Shown here: positions 5,975 through 7,530 of the stretch, one piece after another
Numbering within the stretch: position 1 is the stretch's first letter
Layout of the letters: every line of letters begins with the position of its first letter
Origin: DAOVRL01 sp964459805
GTDB taxonomy: Bacteria; Planctomycetota; Phycisphaerae; Sedimentisphaerales; Anaerobacaceae
DNA: 7,530 bases
Direction: 5' to 3'
Assembly (NCBI GenBank): GCA_964459805.1
Contig: CAYWOD010000184.1
Location: forward strand, 1-7,530
The notes under the pieces: model-generated
What the model was told of the DNA's origin: nothing
Database searches by the model: none
The model's input: only the letters and a program-made list of their open reading frames with translations
Translations under genes and position numbers: made by a program

Positions 5975-6002
5975 ATAGCGGCTTGCCGAGTTCAGGTTGA
6001 TT

Positions 6003-7530
6003 ATGGATGCAGAGCTCTCGAAAGTTTATGAGCGGAAGGCCATAGAGAAAGAGGCCGACGAAATCTGGCTCTCAGGCCGGCATTTTCACGCCGAGCCCCC
6101 AAGCGACGGCAAAGAGCCAAAGGTCTATACCATCGTAATACCTCCGCCCAACGTAACAGCCGCCCTGCACCTCGGTCATGCCTTGAATAATACCTTGCAG
6201 GATATCCTGATTCGCTTTAGACGGATGCAGCAATTTACGACGCTGTGGATGCCCGGCACCGACCACGCCGGAATCGCCACCCAGACGGTCGTCGAAAAGC
6301 GGATTCTCTCCGAAGAGGGAAAGCGGCGAACGGACTTTGAGCGGGAGGAATTTGTCGCCCGCGTTCAGGCCTGGAAAGACGAATATGAAGCGCAGATTAT
6401 ACACCAGTTGCAGGCTATGGGCTGCTCCTGCGACTGGGAGCGGACGCGCTTTACAATGGACGAAGTGTGCGCCAAGGCCGTGCGCGCGGCGTTCTTCAAA
6501 TTGTTCAGGGATGGATTGATCTACAGGGGCAAAAGACTGGTCAACTGGGACCCGGCCACGCAGACGGTTCTGGCCGACGACGAGGTGGAGCACGAGACAG
6601 TGCAGGGCCATTTCTGGTACCTGCGGTATCCGCTGGTAGAGCCGGTTGAAATCACAGGCGAACGTATAGACCACGTCACAGTCGCTACCACCCGGCCGGA
6701 GACGATGTTAGGCGATACGGCGGTTGCGATGAACCCGGTGGACAAGCGGGCCGAACATCTTCTCGGCAGGAAAGTCCGCCTTCCAATTGTTGGCCGGACC
6801 ATCCCGATCATAGCTGATGAGCACGTTGTTCTGCCCAATCCGGACAGCGAAGACGAAAAGGCAAAGTTCTCTACCGGCTTTTTGAAGGTAACGCCCGCCC
6901 ACGACCCGGATGACTGGGAGATCGGCCAGAGACACGACTTGGAGATTATTAACGTAATGGGGCCGGATGGCTCCATCAGCGATAAACACGGCTGGGAAGA
7001 TGCGAGCGAACCAGAGGCCCAGTCGCTGCTCGGAATGGACCGGTTCGAGGCGCGCGAGGCAATCGTCGAGTGGTTCCGAAAGGAAAACCTGCTCGAGGAC
7101 GTTCGCGAATATGCCCACGAGGTCGGCCACAGCTACCGCAGCCACGTGCCGATTGAGCCGTATCTTTCCGACCAATGGTATATTGCCGTGAAAAAACCAA
7201 TAAAGTGGCACGGGCTTCCAGCCCGTGAAGACACGGCCAAGATGGCCGTGCCACCATTAATTGAAGGAACCGATGTGCCTGTCAATTCTTTAGCTGGTCT
7301 GGCCTTGAAGCCCTTACTTGATGGCCGACTGCGTTTTATCCCTGATAGATACGCTAAAACATATCAAAGCTGGCTGGAAAACCTCCGCGACTGGCCAATC
7401 AGCAGACAGCTCTGGTGGGGACACAGAATACCGGTGTGGCATTTTACACTGAGCTGTGACGAGAAGGAATTCACTCAGGCTATCCATAACCTGACGGTAC
7501 TGTTGAAGAATTGCGGTGCCATTGGGCAAC
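6003..7530 (+). CDS. valS: Valyl-tRNA synthetase, N-terminal part (cut by the window edge)
   Basis: ValRS joins valine to tRNA-Val and edits mischarged threonine. The frame is open from ATG 6003 to the window end, 509 codons of a protein usually about 900 or more. VYTIVIPPPNVTAALHLGH (about 41-59) holds the class I HIGH motif as HLGH (56-59), followed by LWMPGTDHAGIATQ. The CP1 editing domain is shown by TTRPETMLGD (229-238) and KVTPAHDPDDWEIGQRH (295-311). YLSDQWY leads back to the catalytic domain, and ENLRDWPISRQLWWGHRIPVW (about 459-479) is a strong ValRS signature. The KMSKS loop and anticodon-binding domain lie beyond the window. Residues 400-418 appear to be an extra 19-codon segment from a palindromic repeat, without stop or frameshift. 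ATG 6003 has a weak agg site (5994-5996) at 6-nt spacing; an in-frame TTG at 5997 is less likely. Confidence 0.97.
   Translation, partial: MDAELSKVYERKAIEKEADEIWLSGRHFHAEPPSDGKEPKVYTIVIPPPNVTAALHLGHALNNTLQDILIRFRRMQQFTTLWMPGTDHAGIATQTVVEKRILSEEGKRRTDFEREEFVARVQAWKDEYEAQIIHQLQAMGCSCDWERTRFTMDEVCAKAVRAAFFKLFRDGLIYRGKRLVNWDPATQTVLADDEVEHETVQGHFWYLRYPLVEPVEITGERIDHVTVATTRPETMLGDTAVAMNPVDKRAEHLLGRKVRLPIVGRTIPIIADEHVVLPNPDSEDEKAKFSTGFLKVTPAHDPDDWEIGQRHDLEIINVMGPDGSISDKHGWEDASEPEAQSLLGMDRFEAREAIVEWFRKENLLEDVREYAHEVGHSYRSHVPIEPYLSDQWYIAVKKPIKWHGLPAREDTAKMAVPPLIEGTDVPVNSLAGLALKPLLDGRLRFIPDRYAKTYQSWLENLRDWPISRQLWWGHRIPVWHFTLSCDEKEFTQAIHNLTVLLKNCGAIGQ
7205..7254. mobile_element. Double-hairpin palindromic repeat inserted in frame in valS
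   Basis: The 50-bp core begins gtggcacgg (7205-7213) and ends ccgtgccac (7246-7254), a perfect 9-bp inverted repeat. It folds into two equal hairpins: cacgggc (7209-7215) with gcccgtg (7221-7227), and cacggcc (7232-7238) with ggccgtg (7244-7250), each with a 7-bp stem and 5-nt loop, separated by aaga. Flanking CCAATAA (7197-7203) and CCATTAA (7254-7260) match at 6 of 7 bases and are exactly 57 bp apart, in the same codon phase. The bottom strand reads …RPSWPCLHGLEARAT, a translation I recognise from many spurious small proteins annotated over dispersed repeats in planctomycetes and similar genomes. It encodes no transposase, so movement would depend on an enzyme elsewhere. Confidence 0.75.

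Noticed and set aside
5951..5979. A valS promoter TTGTGG-17 bp-TATAGC.
   Set aside because: The −10 lacks the conserved final T and the −35 is poor; both boxes lie in the terminator.
5875..6002. T-box riboswitch before valS.
   Set aside because: The leader is too short, and no T-box consensus or specifier stem is visible.
6976..7257. A minus-strand open frame starting MVARPSWPCLHGLEARAT.
   Set aside because: It is antisense to valS and begins in the palindromic repeat. Such products are common false genes over this repeat type.
6003..7530. valS as a pseudogene broken by the repeat.
   Set aside because: I translated the full stretch: no stop or frameshift occurs and conserved motifs continue on both sides of the insertion. 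The part beyond the window could not be checked.

Overview
The window looks like ordinary chromosome from a bacterium of mid GC content, most likely a planctomycete of the Phycisphaerae type. That placement is inference. It rests on the look of the zinc-ribbon protein and of the glycogen-synthase-like glycosyltransferase, on the neighbouring dephospho-CoA kinase and Rho genes, on the ValRS sequence, and on dispersed palindromic repeats of a kind I associate with planctomycetes and related phyla. No rRNA, tRNA, CRISPR array, integrase or transposase gene was seen. All genes lie on the + strand.

Layout. Positions 1-420 hold no gene. They contain a 24-bp tandem repeat and the remains of a nested palindromic repeat element. 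A sigma70-like promoter (423-451) then drives queF (preQ0 reductase of queuosine synthesis, 484-843) and a small zinc-ribbon protein of unknown function (868-1371), followed by a possible intrinsic terminator. A second promoter (1487-1515) precedes a 589-residue GT-B glycosyltransferase related to glycogen synthases (1580-3349). A third promoter (3531-3559) sits so close to the GTG start of coaE (3568-4179) that the mRNA is probably leaderless. rho follows (4358-5839) with a long, charged, low-complexity N-terminal extension. It is closed by a strong intrinsic terminator (5941-5974), which overlaps a possible promoter for valS. valS (6003 onward) is open to the window edge and is cut off there.

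The genes are mostly housekeeping: tRNA modification, polysaccharide synthesis, the last step of CoA synthesis, transcription termination and tRNA charging. They do not form one pathway. Three clear promoters share a 17-bp spacer and TTGnCn / TATAnT hexamers, so this stretch looks like several short independent transcription units.

The most unusual feature is inside valS. A 50-bp double-hairpin palindrome (7205-7254), flanked by an imperfect 7-bp direct repeat exactly 57 bp apart, reads in frame through the gene. It appears to add 19 codons to valyl-tRNA synthetase just after the conserved SDQWY segment. This resembles the in-frame palindromic elements described in Rickettsia genes, but in a different repeat family and host. 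Second in interest is the predicted leaderless coaE transcript.
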